A DNA stretch of 64,000 nt from Planctomycetota bacterium (GTDB taxonomy: Bacteria > Planctomycetota > UBA1135). Below, piece after piece: positions 16,925-26,199 of the stretch (position 1 is the stretch's first letter; each line of letters opens with the position of its first letter). The notes under the pieces are model-generated. The model was not told the DNA's origin. It ran no database searches and saw only the letters and a list, made by a program, of their open reading frames with translations. The position numbers and the translations under genes are program-made. The stretch covers positions 378,738 to 442,737 of the forward strand of contig JAJFFC010000008.1 of NCBI GenBank assembly GCA_021776795.1, given 5' to 3'.

Positions 16925-16986
16925 TTGGCTTCAACCTCCTCGCCGGCATGTGGAGCCGCAAGGTTTTGGCCAAGAAGCTGGCTTAG
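16915..16986. repeat. Direct repeat, copy 2: 3' end of the permease gene
   Basis: The second copy of the segment at 14101-14172, with one substitution. It has no intact permease upstream, and its TAG overlaps the stop of the second large gene just as in copy 1. Confidence 0.95.
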
Positions 16987-19508
16987 AGTTCGTCAAGATT
17001 TAGCACCAGCGAAAGCGGCTGGCCAAGTTCAAGCAAGTAAGACTTCGATTGGAAATGCAGTTCGAATTGATGAGTCTCTAAATTCCATCGCCACAGGAAC
17101 AGGTGGTATTCGCCCGGCACTAACCCAACAACCTGGACATCTTCTTGGACATCTCCCTGCTGAAGCACGATATGGGCCTCACCCATGCCGGCAAAATGTC
17201 GATATTGGTCGCCAACCAACCCTAGGTCGGCAACAGGCACCAATTGCAGCTGATAATTTTCCTTTGACGCGCCTTCCTCGCGCGTGAGCTGGACCGAGGC
17301 TAGCGAAAAAGCTGGAATCTCAATGGAGTGCTCTAGGACACTTGCCGGCAGGGGATAATTACCGAGCCATGGCCCTAGCCAGACAGAGATACTTACTGCT
17401 TCTTGTGGCAGTCCCTCTAGAAGATAGCTCCCATCTTCTTGCACTCGAGAGGATACGGATTCCAACTCACCACCAAATCGAACGAAGCAATCGGACTGCA
17501 ATCGATTGTCTGAATCGGTAATCCACAGCCGAACTGATCTTGCCTCGCTAAGCGTAATCTTGACTGGATCGTCGTCGGCGAGCGGGACGGGAATAGCCTC
17601 TGCCCAATAAAGACCGTATCGTTCATGGCGAACACTTAAGCGTATTGATTCTGTGCCAACGCCTTCCTGGGTAAAGGAGCCGTCAGATTGCGAATAGAGG
17701 CCAAGTCCATGGCCCTCATCTTTAGTCCATAGCTGGACCAACGCTCCGGGAACCGCTTCGCCATGCTCATTGACGACTATGCCGCGAAAGGATTGAGGAC
17801 CCTGCTCCAGGACCAGAACCAATTCTCGAAGCTCGCCACCCTGTAAATAAACTGGGATATCCACCAGCTTATTGCCGATCGCATCAAGCAGGTAAATGCG
17901 AAAATCTTTATTCGCCGATAGCCCCCAAATATCTAGAGGACTTCCATCGCTTGGTAGTTGGAATTCTTTTCCCTCGCCATCCTTGCCGCTATAGCCTCCA
18001 CCAATACGCAAACCCATTCTCCTTCGTAGGCCATCGGCATAACTCCGGCCTTTACCGCCAAGAAGTGCAAAGAGAGGGCCTTGATCCGTGTGAACCAGCA
18101 ATCTTAGGGAAGACAAATCGGTGTTAGCTGGAAAGTCAAACTTGATGCGTAAACTGGGTGCTTTTTGGAGCCGAAAGGTCAACCTCTCTGGAGTGCCATC
18201 CTCGAGTTCGATGCTAGTAAAGGCATAACCCACAGCCCCACAAGTCACCACAGAATGGTTATCGCCGAGAAAAACCGTGCCCTGTCCTTGCGCGTTGGTC
18301 GGCTCCGAAGGAATACCGGCGCTGGCATATGCGCCTGCAATAGGATTTCCGCTTTCATCTAGTGCGGCAAAGGGAATCCCCTTAATGGCCGCCAAAGGAA
18401 TCTCACCTAGGTCCCAAGGGTCACTGAGCGAACTCAAATCAATTTTCACCGATCGACTATTGCCACCGGACTTCACTGGCGATCCTACGTATAGTCGGAG
18501 TTTGGCTGAGATTGGACCTGTAGGCACCTCTCCCGAAATCCAAGCTAGGTAAGTTTCCGTGTTGGACGGAGTGAGGTTCAAGATGAACTCTCCTCGTTCG
18601 TCACTCGAGGCATTGATTACCCTCGCCGCTCTATCTAGTGGGAAGGAAATTGAGCCGCTAATATTTACATCGCCAACCCCTACCCTGCCTTGGGGTGTAA
18701 CTACTTTCCCATGGAATCGAGGGATAGCTACAGCTTCAAGGGTTAAATATGGTGGAATTTTTTCCAGCTCAACCTTATTTGGTCGCTTGACGCTACCTAC
18801 TGGGAGAGAGCTGACTAACAGGTATTCTGGTGAAAGTTCTAGTGAGCCACTCCAATCATCTGGCAAATTGACAAAACGAAATGAACCGTCTTTCTCTGGT
18901 TTTACATAAGATCTTCGGACGTAAACGCCAGCGTTGGCTAAGTGGTACCCAATATCATCTGAGAAGCCGGGAGATGGGACCGAATCAGTTCGCATGATTA
19001 CGCTGTAATCCGCTGGAATCCTATCCGGAAGAAGAATACGGCCAACAATCTCACGATTTCCCTGAATAACAAACTCGGCTTTCCCTTGGGAGAAGTCTGC
19101 CTTGCCAAACTGCGCCAACGAATTCGGCAGAACAACGGCAAATCCTCCCTCCCCGGCAGAAAGAGGAAAGGAGACAACCCCTTCTTCATTCGTATGGTTT
19201 GGACCGAAAATTTCTTCCCCAATCCAAACCCACACACTGACCGCAGATTGGGGGCGGTGTTCGGAGTCAATGACTTTCAAGTGCCAAGACTGTTCTCTTC
19301 CTTCGGGAAAAATGCCCCCATTCTCTAAGGCGGTTCGCTCCACAGATTCGTGAGAGCCCAATTCTCGATTCTGGCTAGCAGAGGAAAGGTCTTCACTCAA
19401 AACGGTACCTTTCTCTATGGTTTTCGAAGTGTGACAGCCGTCAGCCAAGAACAACCAAATCAAAAGGGCAAATAAGACCAAGGACGTCAAGGAGAGAAAG
19501 GCGCGCAT
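16983..19508 (-). CDS. Large exported multi-beta-sandwich protein, copy B
   Basis: Function unknown; paralog of the gene at 14169-16706. The 841-residue product has a hydrophobic N-terminal segment (residues 3-22, AFLSLTSLVLFALLIWLFLA) followed by a Cys that fits the lipobox consensus poorly. The same module series follows: KVIDSEHRPQSAVSVWVWI, GKVVTPQGRVGVGDVNI, FAALDESGNPIAGAYASAG and GIVVNEHGEAVPGALVQLW, and the ends EYHLFLWRWNLETHQFEL (B) and EYSLLIWYRNPEDHSFSL (A) align. Divergence from copy A is strong over the whole frame although the flanks are nearly identical. A/T-richer than the surrounding genes. Confidence 0.85.
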   Translation of the reverse strand: MRAFLSLTSLVLFALLIWLFLADGCHTSKTIEKGTVLSEDLSSASQNRELGSHESVERTALENGGIFPEGREQSWHLKVIDSEHRPQSAVSVWVWIGEEIFGPNHTNEEGVVSFPLSAGEGGFAVVLPNSLAQFGKADFSQGKAEFVIQGNREIVGRILLPDRIPADYSVIMRTDSVPSPGFSDDIGYHLANAGVYVRRSYVKPEKDGSFRFVNLPDDWSGSLELSPEYLLVSSLPVGSVKRPNKVELEKIPPYLTLEAVAIPRFHGKVVTPQGRVGVGDVNISGSISFPLDRAARVINASSDERGEFILNLTPSNTETYLAWISGEVPTGPISAKLRLYVGSPVKSGGNSRSVKIDLSSLSDPWDLGEIPLAAIKGIPFAALDESGNPIAGAYASAGIPSEPTNAQGQGTVFLGDNHSVVTCGAVGYAFTSIELEDGTPERLTFRLQKAPSLRIKFDFPANTDLSSLRLLVHTDQGPLFALLGGKGRSYADGLRRRMGLRIGGGYSGKDGEGKEFQLPSDGSPLDIWGLSANKDFRIYLLDAIGNKLVDIPVYLQGGELRELVLVLEQGPQSFRGIVVNEHGEAVPGALVQLWTKDEGHGLGLYSQSDGSFTQEGVGTESIRLSVRHERYGLYWAEAIPVPLADDDPVKITLSEARSVRLWITDSDNRLQSDCFVRFGGELESVSSRVQEDGSYLLEGLPQEAVSISVWLGPWLGNYPLPASVLEHSIEIPAFSLASVQLTREEGASKENYQLQLVPVADLGLVGDQYRHFAGMGEAHIVLQQGDVQEDVQVVGLVPGEYHLFLWRWNLETHQFELHFQSKSYLLELGQPLSLVLNLDEL

Positions 19509-19558
19509 GAAAGGAAAATCGGAGTCAGCTTGAATCTTAGCATAACGATGTGAACTGC

Positions 19559-19607
19559 TAAGGTGCAGGAATGGATAGCAAGCACTCCCGACGGGGGCTG
19601 ATTAGCC
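19559..19607. repeat. Direct repeat, copy 2: upstream and start of the small coiled-coil gene
   Basis: Identical to 16751-16799. It includes 12 bases upstream of ATG 19571 and the first codons of the intact gene. Confidence 0.95.
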
Positions 19608-19936
19608 CGGCACTTCTTCTGGTTGGCCTGACCGCAACCGGCGCCTTCGCCCTGGGGCAACGCGCGAGTCAGAAAGCGCAAGATCCGGCACCGCCCAATC
19701 CTGCGGCGCAACGCATCGAAATGATCCAAAGCTTGCGCTCGATGGAAGCTTCCTTCGCCAAGATGGAAGCGAACATGGAACTACAAACCAAGAGTTTGCA
19801 ACAACTCGAGCGCATCAATGGTGCCCTGCTGCGTTTGGTCCATCAACAGGTCACCCCGGTAGAGAGCAACCCCCATGTCATCCCGCATGGGGTGCCCGGC
19901 CCGCCCAATGGCGGCGAGATCAACGGCCCGCGCTAG
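19571..19936 (+). CDS. Small membrane-anchored coiled-coil protein
   Basis: Not recognised. The 121 residues contain a basic N-terminus (MDSKHSRRG), one hydrophobic segment (PALLLVGLTATGAFALG, about 13-29), an Ala/Pro linker, and a probable coiled coil (RIEMIQSLRSMEASFAKMEANMELQTKSLQQLERING, about 48-85). The tail is Pro/Gly-rich. The basic residues before the helix suggest an inner-membrane anchor with the coil outside. Its 5' end is duplicated at 16763. It converges on the propeller gene with overlapping stops (CTAG at 19933-19936). Confidence 0.75.
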   Translation: MDSKHSRRGLISPALLLVGLTATGAFALGQRASQKAQDPAPPNPAAQRIEMIQSLRSMEASFAKMEANMELQTKSLQQLERINGALLRLVHQQVTPVESNPHVIPHGVPGPPNGGEINGPR

Positions 19937-21384
19937 CGCGGAATGCGTTGCAGGGTGTAATACGCCTCTGCATGCAGAAGGGTTTCACCTTCTTGGGCGA
20001 ACAAGTCTTGTACGTGAAGCTCGTGAACATAGCCTTCGCGCAAATCGCTCGTCGGAATGAAAAGTTCCATGCCATCTTCACTGAGCTGAAGAGCGCCAAT
20101 CTCTAAGGCTTTACGGTCCATTTCGTCACTACCGTAGGCACTGTGCAGCTCGTAGGTGTAACTCTCGATCTGCATCGATGGCGGAGAGGCTGCAAATCGC
20201 TTGCGATCCACTGCCTTCGTTAGGAAAAGACGGAAGCCCTTGGGCTCGACCTTCATTTCACGAATCTCGAAGGGTACGACGCCACTCCAACTCAGTTTCT
20301 GCAGGCCAAAGCCTTCCTGGCCCAATGAAGGCCAGCCGCGGTCGGACATGCCAATCCAGAAGCCTCCATCGGGAGCTTGGCTCACGCGAATCACCCCTGC
20401 GGCCAATCCCTTGCGGAAGGGGTAACAAGCACCTTGCCACACGCCGTTGACTTGTTCCAAAGTCACGCGCATAACCGAAGCTTGGTATTGATCGCCGACG
20501 AAGAGTTGTCCGGCGAACGGCCCCATGGAGCCCTTCGTATCCCAAGCCATGCCACTCGGCGAACGCCCCATCTTGTCGTAGGGAAACCAAACCGCCGGAA
20601 GTTGGAAGTGTGGGATGTACTCCGGCACCTCGGGCATGAGCATACCGTCAGGGTTTTCGCCCGGGTACTTCACTCGCGACTGTGGCAGTGCGGCAGACTT
20701 GATTCCGAAAGGGTGGCCGTGGTAATCGCCTTTGCGCAACACGGCCAACTTGCTCGCGCCGCACCACTCGCCTTGGTTGTCGGTGTAGAACATGTCGCCC
20801 CAAGGGCTCAGCTCAATCCCTGCAGGCGAGCGCAACCCGGCAACCATCGGCTCCATCGGCTGGCCTTCCTGGATGCGAAGGGCCCAGCCGCGCCAAGGCT
20901 TATGACCGAAGGATTCTGTGCCAAAGGCGCGGTTGGTGGTGATCCACCAATTGCCCTCGGCGTCCGGACGTGGACCAAAGTTGTACTCGTGATAATTGCC
21001 GCTGATGTCCCAATCGTCGTTGACGACTTCGAAGTCATCGGCGCGACCGTCCTTGTCTTGGTCACGAATGCGCATGAGTGCGCCGCGCGTGGCGGTGTAC
21101 ACCCATTCCCCCTGTTGCCACAAGCCGAGCGGTTCTTGCAAACCGTCGGTCCACAACGTGAAGGCAGGCTCCTCGCTGGAGGCGGCGCTGATATGCCAGA
21201 TTTCTCCGCGACGAGTGCAGACCAAGAGTTGGTCATTGGGCAAGGGCAAGAGCCCACCAACTTCCATTTCGATTTCCTCTGGCAGCGCAACTGTTTGCAC
21301 CTCGTAGACATCGGCCTCCTGCAACTGGGCGGGGGCTTCAGCCAACGGCAAACACAGCAAGCTCAATAAGGGGGTGATCACCAT
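19933..21384 (-). CDS. Exported beta-propeller protein, sorbosone-dehydrogenase-like
   Basis: A 483-residue exported protein (signal peptide MVITPLLSLLCLPLAEAPAQ) with repeated propeller strands such as GGLLPLPNDQLLVCTRRGEIW, DGLQEPLGLWQQGEWVYTATRGAL and LRSPAGIELSPWGDMFYTDNQGEW. It resembles the glucose/sorbosone-dehydrogenase-like propellers that planctomycetes encode next to cytochromes c. DQDKDGRADDFE is a calcium-type loop. It overlaps the end of the pentaheme cytochrome gene by 7 bases and is probably the last gene of the leftward sugar operon. Whether it binds PQQ or is only a binding scaffold cannot be decided from sequence. Confidence 0.82.
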   Translation of the reverse strand: MVITPLLSLLCLPLAEAPAQLQEADVYEVQTVALPEEIEMEVGGLLPLPNDQLLVCTRRGEIWHISAASSEEPAFTLWTDGLQEPLGLWQQGEWVYTATRGALMRIRDQDKDGRADDFEVVNDDWDISGNYHEYNFGPRPDAEGNWWITTNRAFGTESFGHKPWRGWALRIQEGQPMEPMVAGLRSPAGIELSPWGDMFYTDNQGEWCGASKLAVLRKGDYHGHPFGIKSAALPQSRVKYPGENPDGMLMPEVPEYIPHFQLPAVWFPYDKMGRSPSGMAWDTKGSMGPFAGQLFVGDQYQASVMRVTLEQVNGVWQGACYPFRKGLAAGVIRVSQAPDGGFWIGMSDRGWPSLGQEGFGLQKLSWSGVVPFEIREMKVEPKGFRLFLTKAVDRKRFAASPPSMQIESYTYELHSAYGSDEMDRKALEIGALQLSEDGMELFIPTSDLREGYVHELHVQDLFAQEGETLLHAEAYYTLQRIPR

Positions 21385-23999
21385 GACAAATCCTCCTGGA
21401 GTTGAGCCACAAAGAGCTCTCCTTCACGCACCAAGGTCACCGGCTCCCACGGCAAGTTGCTGCTGCGGCGTAGGTGCTGCCAGTACAACCCAGGCAAGTC
21501 CTCCGTGCTCTCCAAGGAAAACTCGCGGCGGAATATCGTGCCGTAAGCCGTCAACACCGGGTAGATCTTTTCTTCGACCATCAATGGCCCCCATTGATAA
21601 CGGAAAGTGGGATGGCCGAGAGCATCGCGCCGATGTCCCAGCATGCGCCACCCGGCTTCCTTGCCAGCCAACTCAGGCCAATCTTGGTCTTCCTCGAGGA
21701 AGGCAAAGGCCGGCCCCGGCGGAAGGTCAAAGACATCGGTACCTGCCGGTTTCTCTAGCTGACCGGCGCGGCCATTCCAGGTGCCCGAGGTACGCATGAA
21801 GTCTCCCCGCCAAACTTTGGCCAAGCGTACGTTGTGCTCATCGAAAGCTAAGTGCACCCGCTCGGGGAAGCCAACGGTCAGAACTCTGGCACTGAGACCT
21901 TGTAGGAAAGTGCCGAAGTACAGCGGCCTGTCAGTGGGCACCAGTAAGTCGTCATCACCATCGACGACGAGCCCCTTAGGCAGCGGTGCACTGACTCCCA
22001 TGGATAGGTAAGTCCAAAGCGCAGGAATCTGGACATCGGCCTGGCCATCGCCAAACTTGGTGAGGCCGGAAACACCTTGTTCATTCCAGAACACCGGCAT
22101 GCGCGTTTGCTTGCGAAACTGATGCGGATCACGCATCCAAGCCTCGAACCATTCCGGACGCAAGCGCTCCTGCGTCGTGACTAAATCCAAGCCTTGAATG
22201 CCAGCGGAGCGATGCCCAGCAAACTGATGACAACTGACGCAGGCAAAACCCTCGATTCCCGTAAGCTGCTGCCCCAGTGTGACCATCTCTGGCCGGAACT
22301 CCTGCGCGGGCTTTGCCACAGGCGGAGGTGCTAAATGCTGCAAAGAACTTAGGGTTCGTTTCCCTCCAACACTGTTGTAGTTGGGCATGCGGGTGCGCAT
22401 ATAGGGGCGGACACTGGCTCCCTCGAGGAGGACTTCCTCCAGCCAGTCGGGCTGCAACTTTGCGGAGACACCGTGCAAAGACGGCGGCACTCTGCCCTCG
22501 TCGCCGAAATCTCCTTCACCCTGGAATCTTTGGTATTGCGCAGAGCTAGGACCACCAAGCCCGGGCCACTCATGACAGGCCGTGCAGTTTTGCGTTTTGA
22601 TCTGCAGATCTGCCAAATCCTGATGGTTGCGGGCCCGCGTGAGTTGATGGGGATTCTCCACCGCGAAGGCCAACAACGCCCGCTCTTCTTCGGTCCAGGT
22701 GTACTGCGGAACCAAAGGCTCGGGAGTCTCGGACAGACACCCCTGGCCAGAACTCAACTTGCCCCATTGCGGCGCTCGTGGATTTGACATGTGAGTACTG
22801 CCTTCGTGGCACTGATTGCAACGAAGCTTTTGGTACCAGCTACTTCCGTGGCCTGGGTCCCCTTCGAGTCCAGTTCCGGAAATCGGTATGGGGCGAAAGG
22901 CTTTGCCAAGGTGAGTCAGGGCGTCAGCACCAAAGGGATGGTCTTCACCATCTGGTTGAATCCATCCGGCCTCCAAACTGGCATCGCCACTGTTCTCGTA
23001 GTACTCCAGGCGAAACTCGTGTGGGCCTTGCTCCAGATCCAGAGTCGTTTGGTGTCGCGTATGGGATTGATTGACGCGCGCATCGAGCACGACTTCGCCA
23101 TCGATCAGCAAGCGATTGCCGTCGTCGGAACCGACATAAACGGTGTATTCACCCGCTTCCTTCACTTGCCAGGTTCCGGTGAAGAGAATTCCGTAGCGAT
23201 CTTGGCGGCCACCATATTCCTCATGCAAGGAAACTGCGGACCCTTCGGCAAACACACTTTCTATATCCCAGTTCGGGCCATTGCCGACGCCATCCCAAGC
23301 GTAAGCTCTCCACCTCAATCCTGGCAGTTCTTCAAATCCTCCATAACCTGCCTGTTCGCGAAGCAGCCATGCGGATAGAGCAAAGGCTTCGTCTTCGCTC
23401 AAATGCATATCTGGCATCAAGGAGTTGGGCCAAGTCAACGAGGGCGTCAGCAATTGATTCTGTAACTGCTTGACGGATGTTCGGCGCGCTAGGGAGCGGT
23501 CCGCAAAGGCATCCTCATGACAGGCCATGCAACCCACCTCCGCAAACAGGCGTTCTCCTTCGAGAACTTGTTCCGGTGTGACTTCGGTTCCACTCGAGTC
23601 AAAGGAGTTGTCACCTTCTAAAAGGTAGGCACGCAAATCTGCGGCAGCCTGTTGGCGCTCCTCTTCGGGCAAGCCCTCCAGCATGGACGGCATGCGTGTG
23701 CCGGGGCGGAGCGATTGGGGGTCGAGCAACCAAGCCTCGACCCAATCTGGCTGCGAGAAGTTACTAATCCGGATGTCTGGGCCATACAGTTCAGGGAACA
23801 ACTCTTGCTTCTTGGGCTCCCGATGGCAGGTCAAACACTGATCGCGAGCGACCAACCAATCTAGTTGCAGGGAATCTTGGCGCGAAAGCTCACGCGGTAA
23901 ACCTGGCTCTTGGGCGAGAAGCGGAACCGTTGCCATGGCCGCCGCGACAACAGAAAAGCCACACAGCGGCCAGATGCGGCTGCTTAGAACGCCAGCCAT
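21378..23999 (-). CDS. Exported pentaheme cytochrome c with internal PA14 domain
   Basis: Starting at ATG 23999 (MAGVLSSRIWPLCGFSVVAAA) the product is 873 residues with a signal peptide. Five heme-attachment motifs are visible: CLTCH 55-59, CMACH 157-161, CNQCH 394-398, CTACH 472-476 and CVSCH 587-591, with TRMP segments that could give axial Met. A PA14-type domain lies between hemes 2 and 3 (about 235-365; YTVYVGSDDGNRLLIDGEVV); PA14 domains often bind carbohydrate. The last 200 residues carry no heme motif. It overlaps the upstream oxidoreductase by 16 bases. It is probably a periplasmic electron relay or oxidase subunit for the neighbouring propeller protein. The frame upstream of 23999 is Arg-rich and not signal-like, so it was discarded. 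Confidence 0.87.
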   Translation of the reverse strand: MAGVLSSRIWPLCGFSVVAAAMATVPLLAQEPGLPRELSRQDSLQLDWLVARDQCLTCHREPKKQELFPELYGPDIRISNFSQPDWVEAWLLDPQSLRPGTRMPSMLEGLPEEERQQAAADLRAYLLEGDNSFDSSGTEVTPEQVLEGERLFAEVGCMACHEDAFADRSLARRTSVKQLQNQLLTPSLTWPNSLMPDMHLSEDEAFALSAWLLREQAGYGGFEELPGLRWRAYAWDGVGNGPNWDIESVFAEGSAVSLHEEYGGRQDRYGILFTGTWQVKEAGEYTVYVGSDDGNRLLIDGEVVLDARVNQSHTRHQTTLDLEQGPHEFRLEYYENSGDASLEAGWIQPDGEDHPFGADALTHLGKAFRPIPISGTGLEGDPGHGSSWYQKLRCNQCHEGSTHMSNPRAPQWGKLSSGQGCLSETPEPLVPQYTWTEEERALLAFAVENPHQLTRARNHQDLADLQIKTQNCTACHEWPGLGGPSSAQYQRFQGEGDFGDEGRVPPSLHGVSAKLQPDWLEEVLLEGASVRPYMRTRMPNYNSVGGKRTLSSLQHLAPPPVAKPAQEFRPEMVTLGQQLTGIEGFACVSCHQFAGHRSAGIQGLDLVTTQERLRPEWFEAWMRDPHQFRKQTRMPVFWNEQGVSGLTKFGDGQADVQIPALWTYLSMGVSAPLPKGLVVDGDDDLLVPTDRPLYFGTFLQGLSARVLTVGFPERVHLAFDEHNVRLAKVWRGDFMRTSGTWNGRAGQLEKPAGTDVFDLPPGPAFAFLEEDQDWPELAGKEAGWRMLGHRRDALGHPTFRYQWGPLMVEEKIYPVLTAYGTIFRREFSLESTEDLPGLYWQHLRRSSNLPWEPVTLVREGELFVAQLQEDLSW

Positions 24000-25144
24000 G
24001 ATTCTTGCTCGGCGCTGGCGACGACCTTCTCGATGAAGCGCACGCCACGCACGCCGTCGGCCACGGTCGGGAAGGGTGCTTCGGGCAACTGTTGGCCACG
24101 GACGGCGTCGGCGAAGTTGCGATAGAGATTGGCAAAGCCTTCGAGGTAACCCTCGGGGTGCCCCGCCGGCAAACGGGTCATGCCGGCCGCTGTGGCGCCG
24201 ACATAGGCATTGCCGGGGCGACGCCATTCCATGGCGCCATCTTTGTGGAAGATGCGCAACTCATTCGGGTGCTCCTGCTCCCAAGCAATGCCTCCCGCCG
24301 TGCCAAAGATGCGCAAGCTAAGGGCGTTTTCCTGGCCAGTGCACACTTGGCTTGCGGCCAAGGAGCCGCTGGCACCATTGCCGAATTCAAGCAGAACCAT
24401 GGTGTCGTCGTCGACGGCGCGCGTGGGCACAAAACTCTGGCGCCGACCCAGCAAACGTGAAACGCGTTCGCCACTGACATGCTCGGCAAGCTGGAAGGCA
24501 TGGGTGCCGATGTCACCCAGCGCGCCTCCAGGGCCACTGCGTGCTGGATCGGTGCGCCAACTCGCCTGCTTCTGGCCATCGTCTTCAATCGGATCGACCA
24601 ACCAGCCCTGGAGGTATTCGACAAAAATCTTCTGCACCTTGCCAATCCCGCCGCTGCGCACCAACTCGCGCGCTTCGCGAATCATCGGGTAGCCGGTGTA
24701 GTTGTGCGTGAGCGCAAACACCTTGCCGCTCTCCTTCACCGCCTGCTCCAACTCCTCGGCCAAAGCACTGGTGATGGTCAGCGGCTTATCGCAAATCACG
24801 TGAAATCCCGCCTGCAGAGCCGCCATGGCAGGAGCATGGTGCATATGGTTTGGCGTAACAATGCTGACGGCTTCGATGCGCTGTTCCGCCGGCAGCGCCG
24901 CTTCCTGTTGCAGCATGTCTTCCCAACTGCCATAGACGCGCGAGGGGTCTAGTCCCAACTCTTGCCCACCTTGGCGGCTCTTTTCCGGATCGGAGCTTAA
25001 TGCCCCTGCCACCAACTGGCAACGCCCGTCCATCGCCAAAGCCATGCGGTGCACGCCACCGATAAAGGCACCCGGACCGCCTCCAATCATGCCGATGCGC
25101 ACGGCTTGTGAGCCACCGGCAGTCGAAGAAGCCTCAATGCTCAT
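23984..25144 (-). CDS. Gfo/Idh/MocA family oxidoreductase
   Basis: A 386-residue NAD(P)-dependent sugar or cyclitol dehydrogenase. The N-terminal Rossmann motif is RIGMIGGGPGAFIGGVHRMA; CDKPLT corresponds to the EKP motif with its catalytic lysine; GGALGDIGTHAFQLAEH carries the family's Asp/His active-site pair. There is no signal peptide, so it is cytoplasmic. It begins in a 4-base overlap with the upstream isomerase-like gene (ATGA at 25141-25144), a pairing common for inositol or uncommon-sugar catabolism. The substrate is not determined. Confidence 0.9.
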   Translation of the reverse strand: MSIEASSTAGGSQAVRIGMIGGGPGAFIGGVHRMALAMDGRCQLVAGALSSDPEKSRQGGQELGLDPSRVYGSWEDMLQQEAALPAEQRIEAVSIVTPNHMHHAPAMAALQAGFHVICDKPLTITSALAEELEQAVKESGKVFALTHNYTGYPMIREARELVRSGGIGKVQKIFVEYLQGWLVDPIEDDGQKQASWRTDPARSGPGGALGDIGTHAFQLAEHVSGERVSRLLGRRQSFVPTRAVDDDTMVLLEFGNGASGSLAASQVCTGQENALSLRIFGTAGGIAWEQEHPNELRIFHKDGAMEWRRPGNAYVGATAAGMTRLPAGHPEGYLEGFANLYRNFADAVRGQQLPEAPFPTVADGVRGVRFIEKVVASAEQESWLAF

Positions 25145-26199
25145 CGATCTAAGCCCAAAATGCGACGGTTGGCCTCACGACCGCTGCCCGAATCGGCAAA
25201 GTCATCAAAAGAGGAGCTCGCAACCGGAATGATGTGGTCGGCGATGAACTGCGCGCCCTCGGCAGCGCCAACTAAGTTGTCTTTGTAAGCGCATTCCCAT
25301 TCCAACACGGCCCAGCCGTCGAAATTGTAATTGGCTAGTTTGGTAAAGATGGAGATGAAATCGGTTTGGCCATCGCCCAGAGAGCGGAAACGCCCGGCGC
25401 GGTCCTGCCAATCTTGGTATCCGCCATACACACCAACGCGGCCATCACACACCAACTCGGCATCTTTGACGTGGAACATTTTGATGCGTTCGTGGTAGTG
25501 ATCGATAAAGGCCAGGTAATCCAAACCCTGCAACACAAAGTGACTCGGGTCGTACAAGATGTTCGCGCGCGGATGATGATCGACACCATCTAAGAATCGC
25601 TCCCAAGTCACGCCGTCGTGCAAATCTTCGCCGGGGTGAATCTCGAAGCACAAGTCCACGCCGCAGTCTTCGGCGACATCCAGCAAGGGGCGCCAGCGCC
25701 GGGCCAACTCAGCAAAGGCTTCGTCGACCAAACCGGCCGGCCGCGGCGGCCATGGGTACATATAGGGCCAGGCCAAGGCACCACTAAAGGTGACACTGGA
25801 GTCTAAGCCAAGATTGCGCGAAGCCAACAGGGACTTGCGCACCTGATCAATGCCCCACTCCATGCGTGCCTTGGGGTTGCCATGCACTTCCTTCGGCGCG
25901 AAGCCATCAAATAACTGGTCATAGGCTGGGTGCACCGCAACCAACTGCCCTTGTAAGTGCGTCGACAATTCGGTGGGTTCCACACCAAAAGCCGCCATCT
26001 TGCCGCGATATTCCTCGCAATAATCCTTAGAGGTTGCCGCTAAATCCAGATCAATCGCGTTGGCATCCCAGGTCGGAACTTGGACTCCGCAAAAGCCCAA
26101 ACCACCGGCCCATTCGGCCGCGCGCTCGTAATGATCGAAGGGTGGTTCGTCGCCCATGTACTGGGCAAGGAAAATGGCAGGGCCTTTCATGGTTTTCAT
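25141..26199 (-). CDS. Sugar phosphate isomerase/epimerase-like TIM-barrel protein
   Basis: A 352-residue AP-endonuclease-2/xylose-isomerase-like TIM barrel. Metal-ligand segments are seen in VDLCFEIHPGEDLHDG, NILYDPSHFVLQG, KMFHVKDAEL and WAVLEWECAYKDN. ATG 26199 (MKTMKGPAIFLAQYMGDE) was chosen; the frame is open to 26415 but that would overlap the divergent xylA start. It is the first gene of the leftward operon, coupled by ATGA to the Gfo/Idh/MocA gene. Such pairs often epimerise or isomerise sugars or inositols; the exact reaction is unknown. Confidence 0.87.
   Translation of the reverse strand: MKTMKGPAIFLAQYMGDEPPFDHYERAAEWAGGLGFCGVQVPTWDANAIDLDLAATSKDYCEEYRGKMAAFGVEPTELSTHLQGQLVAVHPAYDQLFDGFAPKEVHGNPKARMEWGIDQVRKSLLASRNLGLDSSVTFSGALAWPYMYPWPPRPAGLVDEAFAELARRWRPLLDVAEDCGVDLCFEIHPGEDLHDGVTWERFLDGVDHHPRANILYDPSHFVLQGLDYLAFIDHYHERIKMFHVKDAELVCDGRVGVYGGYQDWQDRAGRFRSLGDGQTDFISIFTKLANYNFDGWAVLEWECAYKDNLVGAAEGAQFIADHIIPVASSSFDDFADSGSGREANRRILGLDR

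Noticed and set aside
20377-21369. A 330-codon frame antisense to the propeller gene
   Set aside because: Composition is that of a reverse-frame shadow and no domain is recognisable.
23997-24227. N-terminal extension of the pentaheme cytochrome frame
   Set aside because: The extra 76 residues are Arg-rich, lack a signal and lie over the end of the oxidoreductase gene; ATG 23999 gives a normal signal peptide.
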